A stretch of DNA of 64,000 nt from Aliihoeflea aestuarii. GTDB lineage: Bacteria; Pseudomonadota; Alphaproteobacteria; Rhizobiales; Rhizobiaceae. A program made the position numbers and the translations under genes. The DNA is taken from assembly GCF_024105665.1 (NCBI RefSeq), contig NZ_JAAAMK010000003.1:124001-188000 (forward strand), written 5' to 3'. Of this stretch, positions 57,750 through 64,000 are shown piece by piece. Position 1 is the first letter of the stretch, and every line of letters starts with the position of its first letter. The notes beneath the pieces were generated by a model. That model saw nothing but the letters and a program-made list of their open reading frames with translations. It did not search any database and had not been told where the DNA came from.

Positions 57750-58633
57750 TTCGCGGTCTCTGTGGGAAGGTAGGCGGATGCCGCCGCAAGGGCGGCTTCG
57801 CGCCGGCGCAGGGCGACAAGCGCATCGTCGCCGGCGCAGGTGAAAAGAAGAGTGGTCAAAGCTTGCGCCATCGCCAGAAGACCGATGGGCGAGGCGATGT
57901 AGGCCGGGCTGGCATTGCCCGCGACGAGCGCGACGTCGCCCAGAAGCGCGATCGGGCTCAAGGGGCTGTCCGTCAGGGCGACGATGCGCGCTCCCACGTC
58001 TTTGCCGCGACGGGCAGCGTCCAGCGCCTCGCGGCTATAGGGGGCGACGGAAATGACGATCAGGGCGTCTTTTTCGCCCAGATGATCCAGTTCGTCGAGA
58101 AGCACGCCGCCGGTGCCGGTGGCGAGTCGCGCGTGGCGGGAAAACAGCGACAGCGAATAGTGGATGCTGAACGCGACCGGAAAACAGCTTCTTATTCCGA
58201 AAACGCTGATGGACCGCGCGTTGCCCAACAAGTTCACTGCCCGTTTCAGCGCATCGCGCGACATTGGCGCGAAAGCAGCGTCGACATTGTTACATTCGGC
58301 CGCGCGAAGAGCGTCCAAAAAGACGTCCTCGGCGCCCGGAGCCTTGATGCCGGTCAGAAGCTTGTCGGCCGGGCCGGAAAAGACGCCCTGCCGCCCCAGC
58401 GTCAACCAGTCGCGATGCCGGGCCTGGAGCGCGTCCCAGCTTTCGAAGCCGAGCGCCTGCGTCAGACGCGACATTGCGGCCGGCGATACGCCCGCCCGCG
58501 TCGCCAGGCCGCGCATCGAGGTCAGCGCGACGTCTTCGGGGTGTTCGCGCACGAAGCGCGCCGCATGCTGCAGTTGCGGCGAGAAGCTTTCATATCGCGC
58601 TTCGATGCGCTGCCAGATGTCCTGAAGGCTCAC
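57746..58633 (-). CDS. RpiR-family transcriptional regulator (HTH + SIS)
   Basis: The 295-residue protein has an N-terminal HTH_6 domain (TSMRGLATRAGVSPAAMSRL, about 38-57) and a C-terminal SIS domain from about 125 (SISVFGIRSCFPVAFSIHY and ALIVISVAPYSREALDAA), which binds a phosphosugar or other small ligand. It starts with GTG. It heads the aminotransferase-BKACE-TAXI-TRAP operon, and two dyads lie just upstream of its start, so it probably controls its own operon. Confidence 0.92.
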   Translation of the reverse strand: MSLQDIWQRIEARYESFSPQLQHAARFVREHPEDVALTSMRGLATRAGVSPAAMSRLTQALGFESWDALQARHRDWLTLGRQGVFSGPADKLLTGIKAPGAEDVFLDALRAAECNNVDAAFAPMSRDALKRAVNLLGNARSISVFGIRSCFPVAFSIHYSLSLFSRHARLATGTGGVLLDELDHLGEKDALIVISVAPYSREALDAARRGKDVGARIVALTDSPLSPIALLGDVALVAGNASPAYIASPIGLLAMAQALTTLLFTCAGDDALVALRRREAALAAASAYLPTETAK

Positions 58634-58642
58634 ATGCGGCTC

Positions 58643-58691
58643 TTTGAAACGTTTGTCTCAAATATGAATTCCATTGAAACAAATGTGTCAA
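58643..58691. promoter_or_regulatory. Paired operator dyads at the head of the rpiR operon
   Basis: Dyad A is TTTGAAAC-GTTT-GTCTCAAA (58643-58662) and dyad B is TTGAAAC-AAAT-GTGTCAA (58674-58691). Both fit TTGAAAC-N4-GTNTCAA and their centres are 30 bp apart (three helical turns). They lie 10-58 bp before the rpiR start codon, so they should overlap the promoter. Confidence 0.75.
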
Positions 58692-58734
58692 CAAGATTCG
58701 CAATGGCGCATTCCCGGTGCGCGTACTCGCAGGA

Positions 58735-59310
58735 TCAGATATCCGTATCGATCCGGGGATCCGCCTCGATCGCCTTGCGCAGACGCGAGAACGCCAGCCG
58801 GATGCGTGATTTCACTGTGCCGAGCGGCAGACCGGTCTTCTCGGATATCTGGCTGTGGGTCAGTCCGTTGAAAAAGGCGAGCTGCACGAGTTCGATCTGT
58901 TCGCGCGGCAACGCCTTCAGTGCGGCCCGGATGCGCGTGTCGCGGCGCGCGCCGTCGACCGCGCGGTCGGCGGGTTCCGGCGCGTCCGGTTCGAAGAACG
59001 GATCGAAAGGGTCGAGACGGTGCGATTTGTCGCGGCGAAGCAGGTCGATGCGCCGGTTGCGCGCGATCCGGAACAGCCATGTGGCCAGCGACGACTTCGC
59101 CGGATCGAAAAGATGCGCCTTGTGCCACAGCACCGACATCGCCTCCTGCGCGATGTCTTCGGCCTGTCCCTGGTCGACGCCCTGCCGTTGCAGATATCCG
59201 TTCACGCGTGGCGCGAAATGGTCGAAAAGCTTCTCGAAGGCGGCGCGGTCACGTTCGCGGGCCACGCGGGCCGCCAGCCGGGCATGGTCTTGTGAAGGCG
59301 TAGTGGTCAT
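58735..59310 (-). CDS. ECF-type RNA polymerase sigma factor
   Basis: The 191-residue protein has sigma region 2 (FEKLFDHFAPRVNGYL, AEDIAQEAMSVLWHKA and TWLFRIARNRRID, about 25-90) and region 4 (FFNGLTHSQISEKTG, LPLGTVKSRIRLAFSRLR, about 145-180). The DPFFEP linker and the overall pattern resemble sigma factors paired with ChrR-type zinc anti-sigma proteins. No anti-sigma gene is beside it on either side. The target regulon is unknown. Confidence 0.9.
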   Translation of the reverse strand: MTTTPSQDHARLAARVARERDRAAFEKLFDHFAPRVNGYLQRQGVDQGQAEDIAQEAMSVLWHKAHLFDPAKSSLATWLFRIARNRRIDLLRRDKSHRLDPFDPFFEPDAPEPADRAVDGARRDTRIRAALKALPREQIELVQLAFFNGLTHSQISEKTGLPLGTVKSRIRLAFSRLRKAIEADPRIDTDI

Positions 59311-59661
59311 GCGCGGCGGAATGCTCTCCCGAACGGCCGATCCGACCGTTATTCAGCGAAAGTCTACGAGGCGTAGCTTGGGGGTGCAACCGGCAAGTTC
59401 CAATCGTCTTCACAGTCCGACACATTTAGTCAAATTCTTGCCGCCTTTGCCCGTTTCAACTCTTTTCAGGGACGGGAAGCTCCGTGAATCCGCTCGCGGC
59501 GGCTTTCGAAACCGGCATTGAAAACGGGAGGGGATGCTCAAGACGGCGATGCTTTCACGCATTCAGTCTTTGGTAACCCCGTTTCCTTAAAATTCGACGC
59601 AATCGGGCCATCCGGTCCGTTCTCGTTAATCAGTCACACGATCAGGGATCCAAGGTTAGCC
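59311..59661. promoter_or_regulatory. Divergent gap between the ECF sigma and IalB genes, no gene seen
   Basis: These 351 bp hold no credible coding frame or RNA gene. They must contain the divergent promoters. I could not recognise an ECF-type promoter, although autoregulation of the sigma gene would be usual. Confidence 0.5.
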
Positions 59662-60165
59662 ATGCGCAGAACTCTCGCGACACTCTCCTGCCTCGGCATG
59701 GTCGCGCTCGCCTCGCCGGCGCTCGCCCAGTCCGCAACCAAGATCGGCCAGCACAATGCCTGGGGCACCTACTCCTATGAGGGTGACGGCGGGCGTGTGT
59801 GCTATGTGCTTACCGTGCCTACGGAAAAGCAGCCGTCGAGTCTCAACCACGGCGACATCTATTTCTTCGTCAGTCAGAAGCCGGGCCAGAACGTCAGCTA
59901 CGAGCCGCAATTCATCGCGTCCTACAATTTCCAGGACAATTCGAAGGTGACCGTGCAGGTCGGCAATTCCAGCTATTCGATGTTTACCCGTGGCACGTCC
60001 GCCTGGCTCGAAAACGCCGCTCAGGAAGGCGAACTGATCGCCGCGATGCGCGGCGGGGCCGACATGAAGATCGCGGCGAAGTCCGGACGCGGCAACGACA
60101 CGAACTATACCTTCTCGCTGCGCGGCATCACCGCCGCCCTGAATTCGATCGAGAATTGCAGCTAA
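59662..60165 (+). CDS. Invasion-associated locus B (IalB) family secreted protein
   Basis: The 167-residue protein has a signal peptide (MRRTLATLSCLGMVALASPALA) and the IalB-type segments VCYVLTVPTEKQPSS, GDIYFFVSQKPGQN and TMFTRG-like SMFTRGTSAWLENAAQE. Bartonella IalB aids erythrocyte invasion, but the family is widespread in free-living rhizobia, where its role is unclear. A second Cys near the end (IENCS) may pair with C in VCYV. It is followed by a strong terminator and then rlmN. Confidence 0.9.
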   Translation: MRRTLATLSCLGMVALASPALAQSATKIGQHNAWGTYSYEGDGGRVCYVLTVPTEKQPSSLNHGDIYFFVSQKPGQNVSYEPQFIASYNFQDNSKVTVQVGNSSYSMFTRGTSAWLENAAQEGELIAAMRGGADMKIAAKSGRGNDTNYTFSLRGITAALNSIENCS

Positions 60166-60186
60166 TACGAACGCGCCATGCGCTTT

Positions 60187-60218
60187 GAAAAGGCCGGGGC
60201 GCACGCTCCGGCCTTTTC
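60187..60218 (+). terminator. Intrinsic terminator of the IalB gene
   Basis: 14-bp stem GAAAAGGCCGGGGC / GCTCCGGCCTTTTC with one G-T wobble and a 4-nt loop, T-rich on the right arm. It lies 22 bp after the stop codon. Confidence 0.9.
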
Positions 60219-60357
60219 ATTTGCCGCAACGTCGCCTATGTGGACGCCATCATTCGCCGGGCAGGTCCCGGTAGGCCCGCCGATAGCGGCCACCCCGCAT
60301 TTCATGTTACGAAGACGTTCCTCGCGACTATCGCGACGACTGGATATTGCAACGCCC

Positions 60358-61584
60358 ATGACCCTGACGCTCGATCTCACCCAGCCGGAAACGCGCGCCG
60401 CGCTTCGCCCGAAGACGGCCGAGAAGCCGTCGCTCATCGGCATGACGCGCGAGGAGATGGCGACTGCACTGGGAGAGATCGGCATTCCCGAAAAGCAGCG
60501 CCGCATGCGCGTGCAGCAGCTCTGGCACTGGCTCTATGTGCGCGGTGTCTGCGACTTCGCGCATATGTTCAACATCTCCAAGGATCTGCGCGCCAAGCTT
60601 TCCGAGGCATTCACCATCGGTCGGCCGGAGATCGTCGAAGAACAGATTTCCGAGGACGGCACGCGCAAATGGCTGTTCCGTTTCCCGCCGCGCGGCGCCG
60701 GCCGGCCGGTTGAGATCGAAACCGTCTATATTCCCGAGGAAGGGCGCGGAACGCTGTGCATTTCCAGCCAGGTCGGCTGCACGCTGACCTGCACCTTCTG
60801 CCACACTGGCACGCAGAAGCTGGTGCGCAATCTGACGGCGGAGGAAATCCTCGCGCAATTGCTGACGGCGCGTGACCGGCTCGGCGATTTCCCCGACCGC
60901 GACACGCCCGATGGCGCGATCGTGCCGGCGGAAGGGCGCAAAATCACCAACATCGTCATGATGGGCATGGGCGAGCCGCTCTACAATTTCGAGGAAGTGA
61001 AGAAGGCGCTGCTGATTGCGTCAGACGGCGACGGATTGTCACTCTCTAAACGTCGCATCACGCTGTCGACCTCCGGCGTTGTCCCGGAAATCTACCGCAC
61101 CGGCGAGGAGATCGGCGTCATGCTCGCCATCTCGCTTCACGCGGTGAACGACGATCTGCGCGACCTTCTGGTCCCGATCAACAAGAAGTATCCGCTGCAC
61201 ACGCTGATCCAGGCTTGCCGCGACTATCCGGGCCTGTCCAATGCAAGGCGCATCACCTTCGAATATGTGATGCTCAAGGACATCAACGATTCCATGGAAG
61301 ACGCCAGGGAACTGGTGAAGCTGCTCAAGGGCATTCCGGCAAAGATCAACCTGATCCCGTTCAATCCATGGCCCGGCTCGAACTACCAGTGCTCGGACTG
61401 GGAGCAGATCGAAAAATTCGCCGATTATGTGAACGCAGCCGGCTACGCGTCGCCGATCCGCACGCCGCGCGGTCGCGACATCCTCGCCGCCTGCGGTCAG
61501 TTGAAGTCGGAATCCGAGCGGATGAAGAAGTCGGATCGCCTGAAGCTGGAGGCGATGATGATCGCAGGGCACGGCGAAGCGTGA
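60358..61584 (+). CDS. rlmN: Dual-specificity 23S rRNA/tRNA methyltransferase RlmN
   Basis: The 408-residue radical-SAM enzyme has the iron-sulfur motif CTLTCTFC (CX3CX2C) in [30 protein letters not shown], and the catalytic Cys near the C-terminus in DILAACGQL. It methylates A2503 of 23S rRNA and A37 of some tRNAs at C2. I start it at ATG 60358 ([16 protein letters not shown]); an earlier ATG at 60178 would put the IalB terminator inside the gene. Confidence 0.95.
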   Translation: MTLTLDLTQPETRAALRPKTAEKPSLIGMTREEMATALGEIGIPEKQRRMRVQQLWHWLYVRGVCDFAHMFNISKDLRAKLSEAFTIGRPEIVEEQISEDGTRKWLFRFPPRGAGRPVEIETVYIPEEGRGTLCISSQVGCTLTCTFCHTGTQKLVRNLTAEEILAQLLTARDRLGDFPDRDTPDGAIVPAEGRKITNIVMMGMGEPLYNFEEVKKALLIASDGDGLSLSKRRITLSTSGVVPEIYRTGEEIGVMLAISLHAVNDDLRDLLVPINKKYPLHTLIQACRDYPGLSNARRITFEYVMLKDINDSMEDARELVKLLKGIPAKINLIPFNPWPGSNYQCSDWEQIEKFADYVNAAGYASPIRTPRGRDILAACGQLKSESERMKKSDRLKLEAMMIAGHGEA

Positions 61585-61594
61585 GGATCGCGCC

Positions 61595-62059
61595 TTGAGC
61601 CGCCTCGTCACCTATTTCGTCCGGTTCGTCGCCATCCTGGCCGGTTTCATCGCCGCATGTCTGGCGGCGAGCCTGTTCGTCAATGTGCTCTTTGCCTCGA
61701 CGGTCGTCACGGTCATCCCCGAATTTTCGGAAGCGGCGCGGCCAGCGCTCTACGTGACGGTGCCGTTCTTCGCGCTGATTCTCGCCAACATCTCCTTCGG
61801 CGTGTTCATGATCGTCGCAGTGGCGGCCGAACTCACGAGCTGGCGCTCGTGGCTTGCGCATGCGACCGGTGGCGCGGTCGTTGCGCTTTACACCGGCTGG
61901 CGGCTGGCGGAGGCGACGGACCGGCTTGATGCGGCGTCCGACCCCGGCCTGATGCTCTTCACGCTCGCGGCCGGGCTTGTCGGCGGCATCGCCTATTGGG
62001 CAATTGCCGGCCGAAGTGCCGGCAATTGGCGAGAGGTTGCCCCAGAGTCACGCGCTTGA
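61595..62059 (+). CDS. Small membrane protein A of a tandem paralogous pair
   Basis: The 154-residue protein has four hydrophobic helices (about 9-33, 50-79, 88-103 and 120-138) and ends with AYWAIAGRSAGNWREV. The start appears to be TTG 61595, 10 bp after rlmN. I do not recognise a characterised family. The C-terminal AGRxAGNWR motif is shared with the next gene. It is probably co-transcribed with rlmN. Confidence 0.72.
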   Translation: MSRLVTYFVRFVAILAGFIAACLAASLFVNVLFASTVVTVIPEFSEAARPALYVTVPFFALILANISFGVFMIVAVAAELTSWRSWLAHATGGAVVALYTGWRLAEATDRLDAASDPGLMLFTLAAGLVGGIAYWAIAGRSAGNWREVAPESRA

Positions 62060-62490
62060 GACACATCGCGTCTATCCTGGTCGGGTTCGTTGCCGCCGTT
62101 CTCGTTGCGACGTTCTTTCTCCTTCTGCCCTCGACATTGCTGGCGCTTTTTCAGCAAAATACACGCGAACTTGAAAACCTGCCGGTACAACTGGCTCTCT
62201 GGCCTATGGTCATTGCTGGCTTTGCCGGCATTCCGACGCTTCTCTTCATCGCATTGTCCGAATGGCGAAAATGGCGACATTGGGCCGTTTACGCCGGAAC
62301 AGGTGTGGTCATCTCTTTGCCCGGAGGCATGCTGATCGCGCTCGAGCTTTATCCGGAACGGACCGGCATCGCTGCGATGGTCCTGTTGAATGTGACAGTT
62401 GCGGGCGCTTGCGGTGCTCTTGCCTACTGGATGATCGCCGGGCGCAATGCCGGTAACTGGCGCGGCGAAGTCAGCGCGCCTCGGTCATGA
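62056..62490 (+). CDS. Small membrane protein B of the tandem paralogous pair
   Basis: The 144-residue protein has four helices in the same order as protein A and ends AYWMIAGRNAGNWRGEV. Overall similarity is weaker outside the C-terminus, suggesting an old tandem duplication. The likely start is TTG 62056, which overlaps the stop of protein A (TTGA). The function is unknown. Its 3' end overlaps the convergent LysE-family gene by 20 bp. Confidence 0.7.
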   Translation: MRHIASILVGFVAAVLVATFFLLLPSTLLALFQQNTRELENLPVQLALWPMVIAGFAGIPTLLFIALSEWRKWRHWAVYAGTGVVISLPGGMLIALELYPERTGIAAMVLLNVTVAGACGALAYWMIAGRNAGNWRGEVSAPRS

Positions 62491-63115
62491 GGATGCGCAG
62501 CGCGAAGGCCGAGAAGACGCCGGCGAAGACGTAGTCGATGATGCGCGTGACGCGCGGCGAGCGCTTCAGGAGCGCAGAAAACGAATCCGCCGCGATCACC
62601 ATCGGCACCGTCACCGGCAGCGCCAGCACAATGAACAGACCTCCAAGGAAGAAAAGCTTCGCCGGCGCGTCGGGATCGGCAGCCGAGACGAATTGCGGCA
62701 GGAAGGTCATGAAAAACAGGATGATCTTCGGATTCAGGAGGTTGATGCCGAGGCCGGTCGCCCAGTTGGCGAAGAAGGAGCGCTTTTTGCGTGGGGCGTC
62801 GGTGCCGGGTGAAAAGGCGGAGCCGTGCCGGATCGCCTGATATGCCAGCCAGACGAGATAGACCGCACCGACGAGCTTCAGCGCCAAAAAGGCTTCCGGC
62901 GAAGCGACGATCAGCGCCGACAGGCCGAGCGCGACCAGCGCCGTGTGGATGACGATGCCCGACATCGCGCCGATCATGCACGCAAAACCCGCCATGCGGC
63001 CCTCGGACAGCGCACGCCCGACGAAGAGCGTCATGTCCGGGCCGGGCGTGATCGTGATCACGAAGGTCGCGACGGCGAATTGAACGATGGTGGCGGTCGT
63101 CGGCAGGAAGTCCAT
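62471..63115 (-). CDS. LysE/RhtB-family amino-acid exporter
   Basis: The 214-residue membrane protein has about six helices and the LysE motif TITPGPDMTLFVGRALSEGR near 20-40, followed by YLVWLAYQAIR and NLLNPKIILFFMTFLPQF. It exports amino acids or their analogues. I start at ATG 63115 (MDFLPTTATIVQFAV); a longer frame to 63274 has no family support. Confidence 0.92.
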   Translation of the reverse strand: MDFLPTTATIVQFAVATFVITITPGPDMTLFVGRALSEGRMAGFACMIGAMSGIVIHTALVALGLSALIVASPEAFLALKLVGAVYLVWLAYQAIRHGSAFSPGTDAPRKKRSFFANWATGLGINLLNPKIILFFMTFLPQFVSAADPDAPAKLFFLGGLFIVLALPVTVPMVIAADSFSALLKRSPRVTRIIDYVFAGVFSAFALRILMTEAR

Positions 63116-63360
63116 GAAATCACCCTCAGTGCGGCATTCGAGACAGGACGGTGGTGGGTAACCATGCGCCAGCGCCGGATGCAAGACGTCAACACGACGA
63201 CATCGTCGTGCCAGTTTTCCGGCTCGAAACCGCCTACGACTTTGGTCCAGTATATGCGTGCGACAAAACGGCACAGTTTTACTTGCTTTACGTAGCGTAA
63301 TGAATATTCTCGCCCGCAGCGGAAAAATCCAAACAACGGAAGCCGCTCAGGGAGGATCAA
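63116..63360. promoter_or_regulatory. Divergent gap between LysE-family and DctP genes
   Basis: No gene is seen in these 245 bp. A small palindrome, TTACG-TAG-CGTAA (63288-63300), lies 60 bp before the DctP start and could be an operator. GGGAGGATCAA just before 63361 is a good ribosome-binding site. Confidence 0.5.
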
Positions 63361-64000
63361 ATGGAAATGAAGACGCTTTCGCGCCGGAAGTTTCTCGGCG
63401 CAACCACGCTGGTCGGCGCAAGCGCGGCCGGCGCCCTTGCCGCCCCGGCGGTTCTCGCCCAAACCCCCTTCACCATCAAGATGCAGACGTCCTGGCCGGC
63501 ATCCGACATCTGGATGGATTTTGCCAAGCAATACACCGACCGCGTCGAACGCATGTCGGCCGGCCGGATCAGGTTCGAGCTGCTTCCCGCCGGCTCCGTC
63601 GTCGGTGCGTTCCAGGTGCTCGATGCCGTCAATGACGGCGTGATCGACGCCACCCATACCGTGCCCGTCTATTGGTACGGCAAGCACAAGGCGGCCTCGC
63701 TCTTCGGCACCGGTCCGGTCTTCGGCGGCAGCGCGACGACCATGCTCGCCTGGTTCCATCAGGGTGACGGCAAGGATCTCTACAAGGAACTCACGCAAGA
63801 CATCATGGGGCTGAATGTCGTCGGCTTCTACGGCTTTCCGATGCCGGCGCAGCCCTTCGGCTGGTTCAAGCAACCCGTCGCGACCGTCGCCGACATCAAC
63901 GGCTTCAAATACCGCACGGTCGGTCTCGCGGCGGACCTTCTCCAGACAATGGGGATGAGCGTCGCGCAGCTTCCGGGCGGCGAAATCGTGCCGGCGATGG
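63361..64000 (+). CDS. DctP-family TRAP transporter receptor, Tat-exported (3' end beyond window)
   Basis: About 213 residues are visible before the window ends. The twin-arginine signal MKTLSRRKFLGATTL with an Ala-rich hydrophobic stretch and AQ cleavage near 34 points to Tat export. The mature part has FTIKMQTSWPASDIWMDFA, ELLPAGSVVGAFQVLDAV and YGFPMPAQPFGWF, typical of the DctP group that binds 2-oxo acids or lactate. That group is often Tat-exported as a dimer. The permease genes should follow outside the window. Confidence 0.92.
   Translation, partial: MEMKTLSRRKFLGATTLVGASAAGALAAPAVLAQTPFTIKMQTSWPASDIWMDFAKQYTDRVERMSAGRIRFELLPAGSVVGAFQVLDAVNDGVIDATHTVPVYWYGKHKAASLFGTGPVFGGSATTMLAWFHQGDGKDLYKELTQDIMGLNVVGFYGFPMPAQPFGWFKQPVATVADINGFKYRTVGLAADLLQTMGMSVAQLPGGEIVPAM

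Noticed and set aside
60178-60357. 60-codon N-terminal extension of RlmN
   Set aside because: It would place the strong IalB terminator inside the gene and has no family match.

Overview
The window is chromosomal DNA from an alphaproteobacterium of the order Hyphomicrobiales (Rhizobiales). The evidence is the order ptsH / EIIA-Man / hprK / chvG / chvI with pckA opposite, the his cluster next to hslV-GNAT-hslU, the ppsR-hemE junction and the mnmE-mnmG-rsmG-parA-parB block. The many TRAP, TTT and ABC uptake systems suggest a marine or otherwise oligotrophic lineage (inference). The genus cannot be fixed from sequence alone. I saw no tRNA, rRNA, insertion sequence, prophage or CRISPR array.

Layout. 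1-3.7 kb: regulatory PTS genes (HPr, EIIA, HPr kinase) and the ChvG/ChvI two-component system, leftward. 4-7.1 kb: pckA, arfB and an alkB-like gene rightward, then a frameshifted ynfA-type gene. 7.1-11.8 kb: leftward coaA-hisE-hisF-hisA-hisH-DUF2628-hisB. 11.9-15.4 kb: hslV, a GNAT gene, hslU and a DUF1402 gene. 15.4-18.1 kb: leftward Tim44-like / mltA / Smr / XRE group. 18.2-19.4 kb: fxsA and secB.

19.4-33 kb is the centre of interest for chromosome biology. dnaQ, coaE, aroE, maf and ppsR run left, while hemE, hemJ, rho, mnmE, mnmG, rsmG, parA and parB run right. The 0.37 kb gap between ppsR and hemE carries DnaA-box-like sequences, six GANTC sites and an AT-rich tract, so it is very probably the chromosomal replication origin. 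Four parS-like palindromes lie at 10.3, 27.8, 29.7 and 32.0 kb, around the origin and next to parAB.

33.2-58.7 kb is an accessory block of nutrient uptake. It holds a polar amino-acid ABC importer. Two consecutive modules then follow, each made of a DctB/DctD-type two-component pair with a transporter: DctBD-1 with a tctCBA tripartite tricarboxylate transporter, and DctBD-2 with a TAXI-type TRAP transporter that has a consensus sigma-54 promoter. A MATE exporter comes next. Last is a leftward operon, rpiR - class III aminotransferase - BKACE (beta-keto acid cleavage enzyme) - TAXI receptor - fused TRAP permease. It reads as a complete uptake-and-catabolism unit for an amino acid that becomes a beta-keto acid, with paired RpiR-type operators at its head. 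This is the best candidate for an undescribed system.

58.7-64 kb: an ECF sigma factor without an adjacent anti-sigma gene, an IalB-family secreted protein, rlmN, two tandem paralogous small membrane proteins, a LysE-family exporter and the start of a Tat-exported DctP-type TRAP receptor cut by the window edge.
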